A stretch of 64,000 bases of DNA, from the NCBI RefSeq assembly GCF_007421815.1, contig NZ_VLNT01000002.1, positions 62,001 to 126,000 on the forward strand, given 5' to 3'. The translations under genes were made by a program, and so were the position numbers. Source of the stretch: Aeromicrobium piscarium (lineage in GTDB: Bacteria; Actinomycetota; Actinomycetes; Propionibacteriales; Nocardioidaceae). Below the pieces are notes generated by a model that searched no databases, was not told the origin of the DNA, and was given only the letters and a program-made list of their open reading frames with translations. Below are positions 17,165 through 28,728 of the stretch, in pieces (the first letter of the stretch is position 1; each line of letters starts with the position of its first letter).

Positions 17165-18894
17165 GCCGCCTCCTGCTCGCTCAGCTGGGAGAGCACGATC
17201 TCGCGATACACCTCGTTGTCCTCCATCAGTTCGGTGTGCGTGCCCGTGCCGACGACATTGCCTCGGTCCATCACGACGATCCGGTCGGCATCGCGGATGG
17301 TGCTGATCCGCTGCGCCACGATCACCACCGCCGCCTCGGCCGTCACGGGCCGCAGCGCTCGGCGCAGGGCGGCATCGGTGGCGAAGTCGAGGGCGGAGAA
17401 GGAATCGTCGAAGAGATAGAGGAGCGGACGCTTGACGAGAGCGCGAGCGATCGCCAGGCGCTGACGCTGCCCGCCGGAGACATTCGAGCCGCCCTGGCTG
17501 ATCGGAGCCTCGAGACCACCGGGCATGCGTTCGACGAAGTCGCGTGCCTGGGCGATCTCGAGTGCCTCCCACAGCTCCTCGTCGGTCGCGTCCGCGCGCC
17601 CGAATCGCAGATTGGAGGCGACCGTCCCGGTGAACAGCATCGCCTTCTGGGGTACGAGCCCCATCACCGCCCAGACATCGGCCGGGCGCAGATCGCGCAG
17701 ATCGCGACCATCGAGGAGGACCGCGCCGCCGGTGACATCGAAGAGCCGGGTCATCAGGCCGAGGACCGTCGACTTGCCGCTGCCCGTGCCGCCGACTATC
17801 GCCGTGGTCTCGCCGGGGCGCACGACGACCGAGGCGTGCCGGACCACGTCGTGCTCGGCGCCCGGATAGCGGAACGAGGCATCGTCGAGGTCGAGCCTGC
17901 CCTGGGTGATGGCGACCGCGGGGATGTCGGGGCTCACGTCGATGACCGGCTCGGTGTCGAGGACCTCCGTGATGCGCTCGGCGGAGACCTCGGCGCGGGG
18001 CCACAGCATGAAGATGAAGGTGGCCATCATGACCGACATCAGGATCTGGATCAGGTAGTTCTGGAAGGCCGTGAGCGCACCGATCTCCAAGTCGCCGGAC
18101 TCGATGCGGTGGGCTCCCCACCAGATCGCCAGCACGACCGAGAGGTTCATGATGCCCATCAGCAGCGGGAAGAAGATGCTCATGAGCCGGCCGGCGGAGA
18201 TCGCCACATCGCGGTAGGCCGTGTTGGCGTCGCCGAAACGCTCGGTCTCGTAGCGTTCCTTGACGAATGCGCGGATGACGCGGATGCCGGTGATCTGCTC
18301 GCGCATGATCCCGTTGATCCCGTCGATCCGGCTCTGCATGAGCCGGAAGAGCGGGCGCATCCGACGGATGATGAGCGACAGGGTGATGACGAGGACCGGC
18401 AGGACGATGACCAGCACGCCGGAGAGCTGCACATCCTGACGGAGCGCCATCACGATGCCGCCGATCCCCATGATGGGCGCGACGAGCAGCATCGTGAGTC
18501 CCATGAACAGCAGGAGCTGCACCTGCTGGACGTCGTTCGTGGAGCGGGTGATGAGGGTCGGCGCGCCGAACTGCGACATCTCGCGCGCGCCGAAGCCGTC
18601 GACGGCCCCGTAGACGCCGGCACGCAGATCGCGTCCGACGCCCATCGCCACCTTGGACCCGATGTAGACCGCGACGATATTGGTGATCACCTGCACGACG
18701 GTGACGGCGAGCATCAGCCCGCCGACCCGCCAGATGTACCCGACATCACCCTGGGCGACACCGTCGTCGATGATGTCGGCGTTGAGGCCCGGCAGATACA
18801 GGGTGGCCAGGGTCTGCACCAGCTGGAAGACCGCGACCCAGGCGATCGCACCACGATAGGGGCGCAGATGCCTGCGCAGGAGTCCGATCAGCAC
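17161..18894 (-). CDS. ABC exporter subunit with degenerate catalytic residues (TM287/BmrC-like)
   Basis: Half-transporter of 577 aa with six TM helices followed by an ATPase domain. Walker A GGTGSGKST and signature SGGQRQRL are intact, but Walker B reads LLYLFDDSFSALD with Asp for the catalytic Glu, and the switch His is Gln (VAQRIST). These are the two substitutions seen in TM287. It therefore contributes the degenerate site of a heterodimer with 15272-17164. GTG 18894 is preceded by a TAGGCT box (18901-18906) at 6 nt, implying a leaderless mRNA. No regulator gene is adjacent. Confidence 0.88.
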   Translation of the reverse strand: MLIGLLRRHLRPYRGAIAWVAVFQLVQTLATLYLPGLNADIIDDGVAQGDVGYIWRVGGLMLAVTVVQVITNIVAVYIGSKVAMGVGRDLRAGVYGAVDGFGAREMSQFGAPTLITRSTNDVQQVQLLLFMGLTMLLVAPIMGIGGIVMALRQDVQLSGVLVIVLPVLVITLSLIIRRMRPLFRLMQSRIDGINGIMREQITGIRVIRAFVKERYETERFGDANTAYRDVAISAGRLMSIFFPLLMGIMNLSVVLAIWWGAHRIESGDLEIGALTAFQNYLIQILMSVMMATFIFMLWPRAEVSAERITEVLDTEPVIDVSPDIPAVAITQGRLDLDDASFRYPGAEHDVVRHASVVVRPGETTAIVGGTGSGKSTVLGLMTRLFDVTGGAVLLDGRDLRDLRPADVWAVMGLVPQKAMLFTGTVASNLRFGRADATDEELWEALEIAQARDFVERMPGGLEAPISQGGSNVSGGQRQRLAIARALVKRPLLYLFDDSFSALDFATDAALRRALRPVTAEAAVVIVAQRISTIRDADRIVVMDRGNVVGTGTHTELMEDNEVYREIVLSQLSEQEAA

Positions 18895-18975
18895 CTGGTC
18901 AGCCTACGCCCGGGCACCGACGGTTCCCGTCTGATGGAACCCTCCGGCCGGAGAGGCCCGAGCCGCCCCGCCCTC

Positions 18976-19103
18976 GGGCGGTGACCTACACACTCCTGCG
19001 CCGAGTGGCGCCCGAACCGAGAGGTGAGTGACGCACCCCTCAAGCCGTCCGAGAGGTGCCTAACTCACCGCCCTCCAAACCGAGAGGTGCGTAGGTCACC
19101 GCC
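18976..19103. repeat. Dispersed 3'-end repeat, locus B (four units)
   Basis: Units: left-oriented GGGCGGTGACCTACACACTC (18976-18997), a hybrid unit (19019-19041) that begins as a right unit and ends as a left one, then right-oriented units at 19051-19072 (GAGAGGTGCCTAACTCACCG core) and 19082-19103 (GAGAGGTGCGTAGGTCACCG core). It fills the gap between the exporter promoter and the gntP stop; the last unit ends 19 bp from that stop. Confidence 0.85.
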
Positions 19104-19122
19104 CCGGTGGGCGATGGCGACC

Positions 19123-20493
19123 CTAGACGACGAGATCGAGGGCGACGACGATGATCAGGCCGGTCACCGAGAGCACGGTCTCCATGATCGACCACGACTT
19201 GATGGTCTGGCCGACCGAGAGCTTGAAGTACTCCTTGACCAGCCAGAAACCGGCGTCGTTGACGTGCGAGAAGAACACCGACCCCGCACCGATCGCCAGC
19301 ACCAGCAAGGAGACCTCCCCTGCCGCCAGGTCACCGGCGATCGGTGCCATGATGCCGGCAGCCGTCACCGTGGCGACCGTCGCCGAGCCCGTCGCCAGGC
19401 GGATCAGCACCGCGACACCCCATGCCAGCACGACCACTGAGAACCCGCTGTCGCTGACCCAGTCGGCGATCACACCCGCGATGCCGGTATCCACCAGAGT
19501 CTGCTTGAAGCCGCCGCCCGCACCCACGATCAGCACGATCCCCGCGATCGGAGGCAGCGACTTCTCGATGCTGCCCATGATGTCGCCCCACGACATGCCG
19601 CCACCACGCCCCAGGGTCGCCATCGCCACCAGCACCGCCAACAAGAGGGCCACGAAGGGGGTGCCGATGAAGTCGAGCGCCGACTTCAGCACACCCTCCT
19701 GGCCCACCACGTCCGCGAGCGTCTTGCCGAGCATCAGCACGACCGGCAACAGCACCGTCGCCAAGGTGAGCGCGAAGGACGGACGCTTGCCGCCCCGCTC
19801 GTCACTGCTGTCGAAGAGCTCCGGCGGCGGAACATCGACCCATCGGGCAGCGACCTTCGCGAACAGCGGACCAGCGACGATGATCGTGGGGATCGCCGCG
19901 AGCACGCCCAGACCGAGGGTCAACCCCAGGTCCGCGTCGAGGGCGTCGACGGCCGCGAGCGGACCCGGATGCGGTGGCACGAAGCCGTGCATCGCCGAGA
20001 GACCGGCCAGCGCCGGGAGCCCGAGGGCGATCAGCGACTTGTTGCTGCGCCGCGCCACCAGGAAGATGACCGGCATCAACAGCACGAGACCGATCTCGAA
20101 GAACATCGGCAGACCGATGATCGCGCCGATCGCCGCCATCGCCCAGGGCAGCATCCGGTCGCTGGAACGACCGATGATCGTGTCCACCACCTGGTCCGCG
20201 CCCCCGGAGTCGGCCAGCAGCTTGCCGAACATCGCGCCGAGCGCGATCAGCGTGCCGACACTCGCGACCGTGTCCCCGAGACCTCCGGAGAAGCTCTCGA
20301 CCACATCGGCCATCGGCTGACCGGCCACCGCTCCCACCGTCAGCGAGCCGAGGATCAGGCCGAGGAAGGGATGGAACTTGAAGAAGGTGATGAGCACGAC
20401 GATGACGGCGATACCGATCAACGCGGCGATGATCAGCTGGACGCTCCCCGCGGCGGGCGTCACCGGGTCGGCGGTGAACAGGTCGGTGATCAT
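19123..20493 (-). CDS. gntP: Gluconate:H+ symporter, GntP family
   Basis: Membrane permease of 456 aa with about twelve to fourteen hydrophobic spans. Family features include FKFHPFLGLILGSLTVG, GLPMFFEIGLVLLMPV and HGFVPPHPGPLAAVDALDAD in the first half, and GGGFKQTLVDTGIA and GSVFFSHVNDAGFWLVKEYF in the second. The ATG overlaps the gntK stop (ATGA), so kinase and permease are coupled and gluconate is the likely substrate; related aldonates are possible. Confidence 0.92.
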   Translation of the reverse strand: MITDLFTADPVTPAAGSVQLIIAALIGIAVIVVLITFFKFHPFLGLILGSLTVGAVAGQPMADVVESFSGGLGDTVASVGTLIALGAMFGKLLADSGGADQVVDTIIGRSSDRMLPWAMAAIGAIIGLPMFFEIGLVLLMPVIFLVARRSNKSLIALGLPALAGLSAMHGFVPPHPGPLAAVDALDADLGLTLGLGVLAAIPTIIVAGPLFAKVAARWVDVPPPELFDSSDERGGKRPSFALTLATVLLPVVLMLGKTLADVVGQEGVLKSALDFIGTPFVALLLAVLVAMATLGRGGGMSWGDIMGSIEKSLPPIAGIVLIVGAGGGFKQTLVDTGIAGVIADWVSDSGFSVVVLAWGVAVLIRLATGSATVATVTAAGIMAPIAGDLAAGEVSLLVLAIGAGSVFFSHVNDAGFWLVKEYFKLSVGQTIKSWSIMETVLSVTGLIIVVALDLVV

Positions 20494-21002
20494 GCTGACC
20501 TCTCAGGGATGCGATAGCGACGCAGGAACGCACGGGCGATGTCGTCCGGCGGCAGGGTGATGTCGAAGACTCCGCCGTTCTCGTCGGCGGCGAGCTGCTC
20601 CAACGTGTCCTCCTGGGACTGCAGGAGCGATGCCGGCATGAAATGGTCCCTATGCTCCATCCGCTCACGGATGAGATCGTGATCGCCGACCAGGTGCAGG
20701 AAGATCGTCCGCGGAGCGTGCCGGGTCAGCACGTCCCGGTAGGCGCGACGCAATGCCGAGCAGCTGATGATGCCACCGGTCTCGTCGTGATCGGCCAGCC
20801 ATCGACCGATGTCCTCCAGCCACGGCCACCGATCCTCGTCGGTCAACGGGGTCCCCTCGGACATCTTGGCGATATTGGCCGGAGGGTGAAAATCATCGCC
20901 ATCGGCGTACTCGATGCCCACGAGATCGGCGACGGCGTGTCCGACCGCGGACTTCCCGACCCCCGAGATACCCATGACCACCACGAGCGGTGCTGCTGTC
21001 AT
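20490..21002 (-). CDS. gntK: Gluconokinase
   Basis: Phosphorylates D-gluconate to 6-phosphogluconate for the pentose phosphate pathway. 170 aa. P-loop VMGISGVGKSAVG (about 9-21), DGDDFHPPANIAKMSEGTPLTDEDRWPWL, SCSALRRAYRDVLR-like substrate motif and HFMPASLLQSQEDTLE are diagnostic of GntK. A TAATGT box (21010-21015) ends 7 nt before ATG 21002, implying leaderless transcription of gntK-gntP. No GntR regulator is adjacent. Confidence 0.94.
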   Translation of the reverse strand: MTAAPLVVVMGISGVGKSAVGHAVADLVGIEYADGDDFHPPANIAKMSEGTPLTDEDRWPWLEDIGRWLADHDETGGIISCSALRRAYRDVLTRHAPRTIFLHLVGDHDLIRERMEHRDHFMPASLLQSQEDTLEQLAADENGGVFDITLPPDDIARAFLRRYRIPERSA

Positions 21003-21052
21003 GGTGCTGACATTAGGACCGCGGCAGGCGAAGCGCCACCACCGCGCGAGAA

Positions 21053-21721
21053 TCAGTCCTCGAGGGCTGCCACGACGGCGCGTTCGAGATCCTCGAAGGC
21101 CGTCAACTCGACGACCTCGCCGTCGACGAAGAAGGTCGGCGTGCCCTCGACACCGAGGGCACGACCTTCCTCGAAGTCCGCGGCGACCCGCATCACCGTG
21201 GCGTCATCGGCGACCGCGGCATCGTAGTCGTCGAGATCCAGTCCGATCTCCGCAGCCAGCTGGCGGAAATAGGGTGTCTGGTCGACAGCACTGGTGCCGT
21301 GCCATTCCTCCTGCGTCTCGAGCAGCCGCGCATACATCTCCTCGAAGCGGTCCTGCTCCCCCGCCGCCTCAGCGGCCAGCGCGGCCGGTACCGAGTTCGG
21401 ATGGCCCGGCATCGGGAAATAGCGAACCGCGAACGCGATACGGCCCTCGTAGTCCTCGCGCAGCTGCTCGACATGTGGGTAGAACGCGCGACAGACCTCG
21501 CACTCGAAGTCGATGAACTCGACCACCGTGACCGACGCGTCGTCGGGCCGATCGAGGAAACGTGTGTCGTCCGCGATGAGCGACGCATCGGCCGGCGAGA
21601 TCGGCGCGTCCTCGCGGGGTTCGGACGAACTCTGCGACCAGACCCCGATACCGCCGATGACGGCGACCACCGCGATCACCACCGCGATCCCGATGAGGAT
21701 GCGATTGCGAGGTGCCGTCAC
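21053..21721 (-). CDS. Membrane-anchored DsbA-like thiol oxidoreductase
   Basis: 222 aa. One N-terminal TM (about 8-29, ILIGIAVVIAVVAVIGGIGV), then a thioredoxin-fold DsbA domain with the active-site motif FECEVCRAFYPHV (CxxC) and the cis-Pro loop GTPTFFVDG. It should act outside the membrane on disulfides of exported proteins. GTG 21721 overlaps the ffh stop (GTGA), linking it to the targeting GTPase. No DsbB or VKOR partner is in the window. Confidence 0.87.
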   Translation of the reverse strand: MTAPRNRILIGIAVVIAVVAVIGGIGVWSQSSSEPREDAPISPADASLIADDTRFLDRPDDASVTVVEFIDFECEVCRAFYPHVEQLREDYEGRIAFAVRYFPMPGHPNSVPAALAAEAAGEQDRFEEMYARLLETQEEWHGTSAVDQTPYFRQLAAEIGLDLDDYDAAVADDATVMRVAADFEEGRALGVEGTPTFFVDGEVVELTAFEDLERAVVAALED

Positions 21722-23271
21722 AGCAGGTCTCGCAGCTCCTTGGGCAGCTCGAAGTCGTCAGCGCCTCCTTGCGGGAAGCCGAACGCTCCGGCGCCGTTGC
21801 CCGGCTCCTTGGGCTGCTCGGACGCGGCTGCCGCACGCTTGGCGGGGTTGCCCGAGACCTTCTTGCCCTTCTTGCCCTTCTTGGCCTGCGGCTTCTGCTT
21901 GGCGCCCGCACGCTTGCTGACACCCGGCATGCCCGGCATCGGCCCCATGCCCGGCATGCCCGGCATTCCACCGCCCTTGGCCATCTTCTGCATCATCTTG
22001 CTGGCCTCGAAGAAGCGCGTCACCAGCTGGTTGACGTCGCTGACCTGCGTACCGGAACCCTTGGAGATCCGGGCTCGGCGGGAGCCGTCGATGATCTTGG
22101 GATTCTCGCGCTCGGCGGGGGTCATCGAGCGGATGATCGCCTTGATCTTGTCCATGTCGCGCTCGTCGAAGTTGGCCAGCTGGTCCTTGAACTGGCCCAT
22201 GCCGGGCATCATGCCCAGCAGCTTGGTCATCGAGCCCATCTTCGCCAGGGCTTCCATCTGCTGCAGGAAGTCCTCGAGGGTGAAGGTGCCGCCCGCGACC
22301 TTCTCGGCGGCGGCCTGCGCCTGATCGGCGTCGAAGGCCTTCTCGGCCTGCTCGATGAGGGTGAGGACATCGCCCATGTCCAGGATGCGCGAGGCCATCC
22401 GGTCGGGATGGAAGACATCGAAGTCGTCGAGCTTCTCGCCCGTCGAGGCGAACATGATCGGGCGGCCGGTGATGGAGCGGATCGACAATGCCGCGCCACC
22501 GCGGGCGTCGCCGTCGAGCTTGGACAGCACGACACCGGTGAAGTCCACACCCTCGGCGAAGGCCTCGGCCGTGGTGACGGCGTCCTGACCGATCATCGCG
22601 TCGATGACGAAGAGGACCTCGTCGGGATTCACCGCGTCGCGGATGTCCGAGGCCTGCTTCATCAGCTCGGCATCGATACCGAGACGTCCGGCGGTGTCAA
22701 CGATGACGACATCGTGCAAGGTCCGCTTGGCCTCGGCGATCGCATCGCGGGCGACTTGCACGGGGTTGCCGACCCCGTTGCCCGGTTCAGGGGCGAAGAC
22801 CGTGACCCCGGCCTGCCCACCGACGACCTGGAGCTGGTTGACCGCGTTGGGTCGCTGCAGATCCGCCGCGACGAGCATGGGCGAGTTGCCCTGCGCCTTG
22901 AGCCAGCGGCCGAGCTTGCCGGCGAGCGTGGTCTTACCGGCGCCTTGCAGGCCGGCGAGCATGATGACGGTGGGCGGGTTCTTGGCGAACTGCAGTCGCC
23001 GTGTCTCCCCACCCAGGATCGAGACGAGCTCCTCGTTGACGATCTTGATGACCTGCTGCGCCGGGTTCAGCGCCTGGCTGACCTCCGCGCCGCGGGCGCG
23101 CTCCTTGACGTTGCCGATGAAGGCGCGCACGACGGGCACCGCCACGTCGGCGTCGAGCAACGCGACCCGGATCTCCCGGGCGACCTCGTCGATGTCGGCC
23201 TCGGACAGCTTGCCCTTGCCGCGGAGCGTCTTGAACGCCGACTGCAGCCGGTCTTGGAGCGAATCGAACAT
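21718..23271 (-). CDS. ffh: Signal recognition particle protein Ffh
   Basis: SRP54 GTPase that delivers ribosome-nascent chains to FtsY. 517 aa. The N domain is followed by the G domain with GLQGAGKTT (G1, about 107-115), VDTAGRLGID (G3) and SKLDGDARGG (G4), and a Met-rich M domain with GMPGMPGMGPMPGMPG near the C-terminus, which binds 4.5S RNA and signal peptides. The tail is Lys/Ala rich. A TACCCT box (23280-23285) ends 8 nt before ATG 23271. FtsY is encoded 4.2 kb upstream on the same strand. Confidence 0.96.
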   Translation of the reverse strand: MFDSLQDRLQSAFKTLRGKGKLSEADIDEVAREIRVALLDADVAVPVVRAFIGNVKERARGAEVSQALNPAQQVIKIVNEELVSILGGETRRLQFAKNPPTVIMLAGLQGAGKTTLAGKLGRWLKAQGNSPMLVAADLQRPNAVNQLQVVGGQAGVTVFAPEPGNGVGNPVQVARDAIAEAKRTLHDVVIVDTAGRLGIDAELMKQASDIRDAVNPDEVLFVIDAMIGQDAVTTAEAFAEGVDFTGVVLSKLDGDARGGAALSIRSITGRPIMFASTGEKLDDFDVFHPDRMASRILDMGDVLTLIEQAEKAFDADQAQAAAEKVAGGTFTLEDFLQQMEALAKMGSMTKLLGMMPGMGQFKDQLANFDERDMDKIKAIIRSMTPAERENPKIIDGSRRARISKGSGTQVSDVNQLVTRFFEASKMMQKMAKGGGMPGMPGMGPMPGMPGVSKRAGAKQKPQAKKGKKGKKVSGNPAKRAAAASEQPKEPGNGAGAFGFPQGGADDFELPKELRDLL

Positions 23272-23349
23272 AGGGCTTCAGGGTATCCGAGCCGCCGAAC
23301 CCGCCGCTGCCGGTATGCCGGGCTCGGCTCGGTCCGGGCGCCGGAGCGT

Positions 23350-23395
23350 GGGCGGTGGGCCATCACGCACTCGTGTGGTCCAGGTGCGGGAACAC

Positions 23396-23401
<6 letters not shown>
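23350..23401. repeat. Dispersed 3'-end repeat, decayed locus F
   Basis: A left-like unit GGGCGGTGGGCCATCACGCA (from 23350) faces a right-like unit CAGGTGCGGGAACACTCACC (23381-23400). The glnD stop codon (23396-23398) occupies the same register in the unit as the trmD stop in locus A. Similarity to the consensus is partial, so this may be an old copy. Confidence 0.45.
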
Positions 23402-26001
<2,600 letters not shown>

Positions 26002-27300
26002 TCAGGCTCCTGTCGTGAAGGTGGATCCGCCGGTGTTGGCCAGATCGTATGCGGACTCTCCATGCTCGGCGAAGTCGATCCCCGAGACTTCCTCTTCCTC
26101 GTCGACGCGCCATCCCAGGACCACCTTGACGATGAGGCCGACGATGAGCGTGGCGATACCGGACCAGAGCATCGCGTAGATCGCGATGCTCGCCTGGACG
26201 ACGAGCAACCGGACACCGTCACCGTAGAACAGGCCACCGGCGGTCGCCAGGAAGCCGATGCCCACGGTGCCAACCAGGCCGCCCACGAGATGGACCCCGA
26301 CGACATCGAGCGAGTCGTCATAGCCGAAGCGGTACTTCAGGCCCACCGCCAAGGCGCACAGCGCGCCCGCGACCGCGCCGAGGATCAGCGAACCGATCGG
26401 GCTCAGCGCCCCGCACGCCGGCGTGATCGCGACCAGACCGGCCACCACGCCGGAGGCCGCGCCGAGGCTGGTGGCCTTGCCGTCGCGGATCTTCTCGACC
26501 ACGATCCAGCCCAGGATCGCCGCGGCGGCCGCTGCCGTGGTGTTCACCCACACCAGCCCGGTCTCGCTGACGAATCCCTCGAGATCGAAGCTCTCCGCGT
26601 CGGGGACATAGGAGCCGACGTTGAAGCCGAACCACCCGAACCACAGCAGACCGGCACCGAGCATCGTCAGTGGGAGATTGTGCGGACGCATCGGCTCCCG
26701 GCCGAAGCCTCGGCGTGCGCCGATCAGCAGCACCAGGACGAGGCCGGCGACGCCGGCGTTGATGTGGACGACCGTCCCTCCGGCGTAGTCGACGGGGGCG
26801 ACCGCCGCGACTCCGTCGACGAGGCCGAAGAGTTTCGCCGCGAGCCCACTCGCCGCATCGGACAGGAAGCCGCCGCCCCACACCTGGTGGGCCAGCGGGA
26901 AGTAGGAGAACGTCACCCAGAGCGGCAGGAACAGCAGCCACGCCGAGAACTTGACGCGATCGGCGATGGCGCCGCTGATCAGGGCCGCGGTGATGATCGC
27001 GAAGGTGACCTGGAAGGCGATGCTCACGTAGTCGGTGGCCGCCACCCCCTGCAGGCCGAACAGATCGAAGGGGTTGCCGAACAATCCGAGGACGTCCGAG
27101 CCGTACGCCGTCGACCATCCCCAGAGGATGAAGACGGCGGGGATGAGGGCGAGCGCGCCGAACGACATCATGATCATGTTCAGTACGGATTTCGCGCGGG
27201 TCATCCCGCCGTAGAAGAGCGCCAGCCCAGGCGTCATCAGCAGCACGAGCGATGCCGATGCGAGAATCCAGGCGGCGTACGCGGCGTAGCCGGTATCCAT
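26002..27300 (-). CDS. amtB: Ammonium transporter Amt (second copy, linked to glnB-glnD)
   Basis: Ammonium channel, about 432 aa. PGLALFYGGMTRAKSVLN, VDYAGGTVVHINAGVAGLVL (pore His), FGWFGFNVG and DDSLDVVGVHLVGGLVG (second pore His) are diagnostic. ATG 27300 has GGAGG upstream; the frame stays open for 100 more codons upstream but that part overlaps ftsY antisense-like sequence and has no Amt similarity. It differs clearly from the copy at 11505-12740, so the two are not a recent duplication. Confidence 0.93.
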   Translation of the reverse strand: MDTGYAAYAAWILASASLVLLMTPGLALFYGGMTRAKSVLNMIMMSFGALALIPAVFILWGWSTAYGSDVLGLFGNPFDLFGLQGVAATDYVSIAFQVTFAIITAALISGAIADRVKFSAWLLFLPLWVTFSYFPLAHQVWGGGFLSDAASGLAAKLFGLVDGVAAVAPVDYAGGTVVHINAGVAGLVLVLLIGARRGFGREPMRPHNLPLTMLGAGLLWFGWFGFNVGSYVPDAESFDLEGFVSETGLVWVNTTAAAAAAILGWIVVEKIRDGKATSLGAASGVVAGLVAITPACGALSPIGSLILGAVAGALCALAVGLKYRFGYDDSLDVVGVHLVGGLVGTVGIGFLATAGGLFYGDGVRLLVVQASIAIYAMLWSGIATLIVGLIVKVVLGWRVDEEEEVSGIDFAEHGESAYDLANTGGSTFTTGA

Positions 27301-27442
27301 GAGACCTCCAACGAGAACCACGGACGCGAGGATCGCGCCCGTGGTCCTACGGTGGTCGTCGGTCATTTCGCCACCGCCACGTAGATGTTGCGGTTGCGTA
27401 TCGACATCGCCGCCTGTGTTACATCGGCATGTCGTCCGACGC
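27301..27442. promoter_or_regulatory. amt-glnB-glnD leader with a strong hairpin
   Basis: The leader carries a hairpin at 27317-27345 (ACCACGG, one mismatch, CGCGA, loop GGA, TCGCG, one mismatch, CCGTGGT), about 17 nt upstream of the amt ATG and next to its ribosome-binding site. A GTAAC half-site lies further upstream (minus strand near 27418), but no full GlnR box is found. Post-transcriptional control is possible but unproven. Confidence 0.35.
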
Positions 27443-28639
27443 TCAGGCGAGCAGCGCGTCGACGAACTCCTCGGCGTCGAAGGGCGCGAGGTCGTCGGCG
27501 CCTTCGCCCAGTCCCACGAACTTGACGGGGACGCCGAGCTCGCGTTGCACCGCCACGACGATGCCGCCCTTGGCGGTGCCGTCCAGCTTGGTGAGCACGA
27601 CACCGGTGACGTCCACCACCTCGGAGAAGACCCTGGCCTGCGTCAGACCGTTCTGACCGGTCGTCGCGTCGATGACGAGCAGCACCTCGGTGACGGGCGC
27701 CTGCTTCTCGACCACGCGCTTGACCTTGCCCAGCTCGTCCATGAGCCCGGCCTTGGTGTGCAGGCGACCGGCGGTGTCGACGAGCACGACATCGGTGCCC
27801 TCGGTGATACCGCGCTTGACCGCGTCGAAGCCGACGCTCGCCGGGTCGCCTCCCTCGGGACCGCGGACCGTCGGCACGCCGACCCGCTCACCCCAGGTCT
27901 CCAGCTGATCGGCCGCGGCCGCACGGAAGGTGTCCGCGGCGCCGAGCAACACCGTCTTCTCCTCCGCGACGAGCACCCGCGCGAGACGGCCCACCGTCGT
28001 GGTCTTTCCGGTGCCGTTGACCCCGACCACGAGCACCACTCCGGGGGCGCCGTCGTCGCCGGTCGAGTGCAGGGTGCGGTCCAGTGACGGCCCCACCAGC
28101 CCGATGAGCTCCTCGCGCAGGATGGTGCGAGCGCGGTCGGTATCGGAGACCCCCTCGGTCGAGAGCCGAGCGCGGAGGTTCTCGACGAGCTCCGTCGTGG
28201 GACCGACGCCGACATCGGCCGCCAGCAGGGTGTCCTCGATCTCCTCCCAGTCGTCATCGCTGAGTTTGCCGCCGCCGAGCAGGCTCAGAAGGCCCTTGCC
28301 CAGGCTGCTCTGCGAGCGGGCCAACCGGGCCCGCAGCCTCATCATCCGGCCTTGCGGAGGCTCGGGCGCCTCGACGGCCGGAGCCGTGGGCTCGTCGACG
28401 GTGGTCTCGGTCGCGGGAGCGCCCGTCTCGTCCAGCTCGACGAAGTCGTCCTCGAGCAGTCCATCGTCGACCGGGCCCGGTTCGGGCTCCTCGGGGTGGT
28501 CGATGGTGCGCTCGGTGATCTGGTCGAGGTCACGGGGCGACGGCAGGCCGCGGTTCTTGCGCGATACCAGCAGTCCGATGCCGGCGCCGGCCACGACGAC
28601 GACCGCGATGAGCAGGATGATGAGCAGTTCGGTGGTCAC
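27443..28639 (-). CDS. ftsY: Signal recognition particle receptor FtsY
   Basis: Membrane-associated GTPase that docks SRP-ribosome complexes at SecYEG. About 398 aa. The N-terminal TM (TTELLIILLIAVVVVAGAGIG) is followed by an acidic A-domain rich in Glu/Pro (about 35-100), then the NG domain with GVNGTGKTTTVGRLA, VDTAGRLHTK and TKLDGTAKGG. GTG 28639 lies 7 nt after a TAGGGT box (28647-28652) and is preferred to GTG 28648, which would sit on the box itself. Confidence 0.94.
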   Translation of the reverse strand: MTTELLIILLIAVVVVAGAGIGLLVSRKNRGLPSPRDLDQITERTIDHPEEPEPGPVDDGLLEDDFVELDETGAPATETTVDEPTAPAVEAPEPPQGRMMRLRARLARSQSSLGKGLLSLLGGGKLSDDDWEEIEDTLLAADVGVGPTTELVENLRARLSTEGVSDTDRARTILREELIGLVGPSLDRTLHSTGDDGAPGVVLVVGVNGTGKTTTVGRLARVLVAEEKTVLLGAADTFRAAAADQLETWGERVGVPTVRGPEGGDPASVGFDAVKRGITEGTDVVLVDTAGRLHTKAGLMDELGKVKRVVEKQAPVTEVLLVIDATTGQNGLTQARVFSEVVDVTGVVLTKLDGTAKGGIVVAVQRELGVPVKFVGLGEGADDLAPFDAEEFVDALLA

Positions 28640-28648
28640 GGCATCCAC

Positions 28649-28728
28649 CCTAGGAGATAGCCACGCCCGTACTCGACGCCCCGCCGCGCGGCCGCAGCAT
28701 CACGCCCCTCTCGTCCCCGCGAGTGGGA
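28649..28728. other. ftsY-cydC intergenic region
   Basis: Eighty bp holding the ftsY -10 box TAGGGT (28647-28652) at one end and a possible very degenerate repeat remnant (CATCACGCCCCTCTCG near 28692, GCGAGTGGGATCAG near 28718) just 3' of cydC. No gene is visible. Confidence 0.35.

Noticed and set aside
15272..18121. A single 949-aa reading frame covering most of both ABC genes on the minus strand
   Set aside because: Only its last 630 codons match an ABC exporter; the rest is Arg/His-rich out-of-frame reading of the partner gene. The ATGA junction at 17161-17164 gives two normal half-transporters.
17053..18984. 643-codon plus-strand frame opposite the ABC exporter
   Set aside because: Asp/Gly/His-rich antisense artefact with no recognisable motif.
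27400..27440. Complete GlnR box upstream of amt-glnB-glnD
   Set aside because: Only GTAAC is found at correct spacing; the partner pentamer (GGCGA) does not match GAAAC.
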